This document shows positions 5,823 through 5,897 of a DNA stretch of 5,897 nt, in pieces. Source of the DNA: JBDHRG01 sp039807445 (GTDB lineage Bacteria; Pseudomonadota; Gammaproteobacteria; Competibacterales; Competibacteraceae); contig JBDHRG010000218.1 in the NCBI GenBank assembly GCA_039807445.1, positions 1-5,897 on the forward strand. The letters run 5' to 3'. Position numbers and translations under genes: made by a program. Every line of letters starts with the position of its first letter. Position 1 is the stretch's first letter. The notes beneath the pieces were generated by a model. That model saw only the letters and a program-made list of their open reading frames with translations. It made no database searches and had not been told where the DNA came from.

Positions 5823-5897
5823 TCACGCCCCGAGCTCTTCCAGGCAGGCGGCGATGATGTCGAGGCCCTCGTCGACCAGCGCCGGACTCGCGGTCAG
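5823..5897 (-). CDS. C-terminal end of a gene, possibly a class III aminotransferase
   Basis: Only the last 24 codons and the TGA stop are inside the window; the rest lies beyond the right edge. The tail reads LTASPALVDEGLDIIAACLE followed by ELGA. A leucine/threonine stretch followed by VDEGLDII and a short amphipathic helix resembles the C-terminal end of class III PLP-dependent aminotransferases (4-aminobutyrate and acetylornithine types), but 24 residues are too few to be sure. Third codon positions are G or C in 22 of 24 codons, and a strong terminator follows the stop, which supports a real gene end in this frame. The substrate cannot be named. Confidence 0.5.
   Translation of the reverse strand: MTASPALVDEGLDIIAACLEELGA

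Overview
This strongly GC-rich window carries two complete genes on the plus strand, a complete two-gene operon on the minus strand, and the last 24 codons of a further minus-strand gene. The base composition, the strong GC bias at third codon positions and the gene types suggest a chromosomal segment of a GC-rich proteobacterium, perhaps a betaproteobacterium of the Rhodocyclales type. That assignment is inference: no rRNA or other taxonomic marker is present. I see no tRNA, rRNA, insertion sequence, integrase or CRISPR array.

Left part (1-2670, plus strand): the window opens inside a heptanucleotide tandem array (GGAAGCG, 10 full copies visible). About 20 bases later comes a second heptanucleotide array with a different unit (CACGTCT), which ends five bases before the ribosome binding site of an NhaP2/CvrA-type K+/H+ antiporter. 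A 68-base gap containing a GC-rich palindrome separates this gene from cysZ, which encodes a membrane protein of the sulfate-uptake family. Both products are inner-membrane ion-transport proteins, but no common pathway is evident.

Right part (2719-5648, minus strand): a small secreted protein with a fold resembling the sulfite-oxidase molybdopterin domain, but with no cysteine at all, is followed with a one-base TGATG overlap by an 811-residue membrane protein. The latter has the order TM, periplasmic region, TM, coiled coil, PAS, GGDEF, EAL. The pair looks like a signalling module in which a periplasmic ligand-binding or redox-derived protein informs a cyclic-di-GMP enzyme. Both the GGDEF and EAL catalytic residues look intact, and the RxxD inhibitory site is absent. 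This operon converges on cysZ, with a 10-bp inverted repeat spanning the junction.

Right edge (5823-5897, minus strand): the C-terminus of a gene, possibly a class III PLP-dependent aminotransferase, is followed by a perfect 14-bp hairpin that is a good intrinsic terminator. The signalling operon therefore probably has its own promoter in the ~110 bases between that hairpin and its first start codon.

The most noteworthy items are the paired heptamer arrays abutting the antiporter gene and the cysteine-less molybdopterin-fold protein translationally coupled to a dual GGDEF-EAL enzyme.
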